Shown here piece after piece: positions 6,255 through 6,341 of a stretch of DNA of 6,341 bases (the first letter of the stretch is position 1; every line of letters starts with the position of its first letter). The notes under the pieces were generated by a model. That model saw only the letters and a program-made list of their open reading frames with translations, had not been told where the DNA came from and did not search any database. The position numbers and the translations under genes are program-made. This DNA is from an uncultured Clostridia bacterium (GTDB lineage Bacteria; Bacillota; Clostridia; TANB77; CAG-508): contig CAOSZT010000128.1 in the NCBI GenBank assembly GCA_948528155.1, forward strand, positions 1-6,341, written 5' to 3'.

Positions 6255-6273
6255 TAATTACATAATGTAATTA
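6255..6273. promoter_or_regulatory. Perfect 19-bp dyad, probable operator
   Basis: TAATTACAT-A-ATGTAATTA is a perfect palindrome of two 9-base arms around one central base. It overlaps the downstream four bases of the -10 box (6270-6275) and the expected transcription start near 6263. That is the usual place for a repressor site, and the size suits a dimeric winged-helix (MarR- or BlaI-like) or TetR-type repressor; no such regulator gene is in the window. AT-rich DNA makes short dyads common, but nine perfect arm pairs at this position are unlikely to be accidental. Confidence 0.55.
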
Positions 6274-6298
6274 TAGCATAAAATATTTTAATATTAAA
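6270..6298 (-). promoter_or_regulatory. Extended -10 promoter of the 470-residue protein gene
   Basis: The minus strand has TGCTATAAT, a perfect TATAAT (6270-6275) with the TGn extension. A weak TTTAAT (6293-6298, three of six) stands at the -35 position with 17-base spacing. Extended -10 promoters tolerate poor -35 boxes. The start would lie near 6263, giving a leader of about 28 bases with the AAGGTG ribosome binding site at 6241-6246. Confidence 0.6.
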
Positions 6299-6341
6299 CT
6301 ATTTTATAATATTTATTTTGTAAAAAATTTCTGCTAAATGT

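Overview
This is a very AT-rich window (by eye roughly a quarter G+C) in which all five convincing genes lie on the minus strand, so transcription runs from high to low coordinates. Gene content (GdpP, ribosomal protein L9, replicative helicase DnaB in that order), strong Shine-Dalgarno sequences, the standard genetic code and the Lys/Glu/Asn/Ile-rich proteins point to a low-GC Bacillota, most likely a Clostridia-class bacterium. The exact lineage cannot be read from the window.

Layout in transcription order (right to left). At 4823-6235 lies a 470-residue soluble protein of unknown function. Its promoter is an extended -10 box overlapped by a perfect 19-bp dyad, which looks like an operator. 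A stand-alone FeoA-type SH3-like protein follows (4459-4698). Its start is moved nine codons inward from the longest open frame because a GGAGG box sits just before the inner ATG. It ends directly at a long inverted repeat. A gene-poor stretch of about 415 bp (4044-4458) then holds up to three promoter candidates, a pair of direct repeats exactly 20 bp apart, and a short open fragment with faint AbrB-like character. Next is gdpP (2025-4043), a membrane-anchored c-di-AMP phosphodiesterase with PAS, degenerate GGDEF and DHH-DHHA1 domains, which ends in a small hairpin. After a probable separate promoter come rplI (1431-1877) and dnaB (78-1415), only 15 bp apart and surely co-transcribed. Downstream of dnaB the window edge cuts a GC-richer inverted-repeat element (1-60).

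The left two thirds is the conserved housekeeping neighbourhood gdpP-rplI-dnaB known from Bacillus and many Clostridia, coupling second-messenger turnover, translation and replication genes. The right third (FeoA-like gene and the 470-residue protein) looks like lineage-specific flanking sequence. No RNA gene, CRISPR array, transposase or phage gene was recognised. The parts most worth a second look are the unknown protein with its operator-like promoter, the complex gdpP upstream region and the left-edge inverted repeat.
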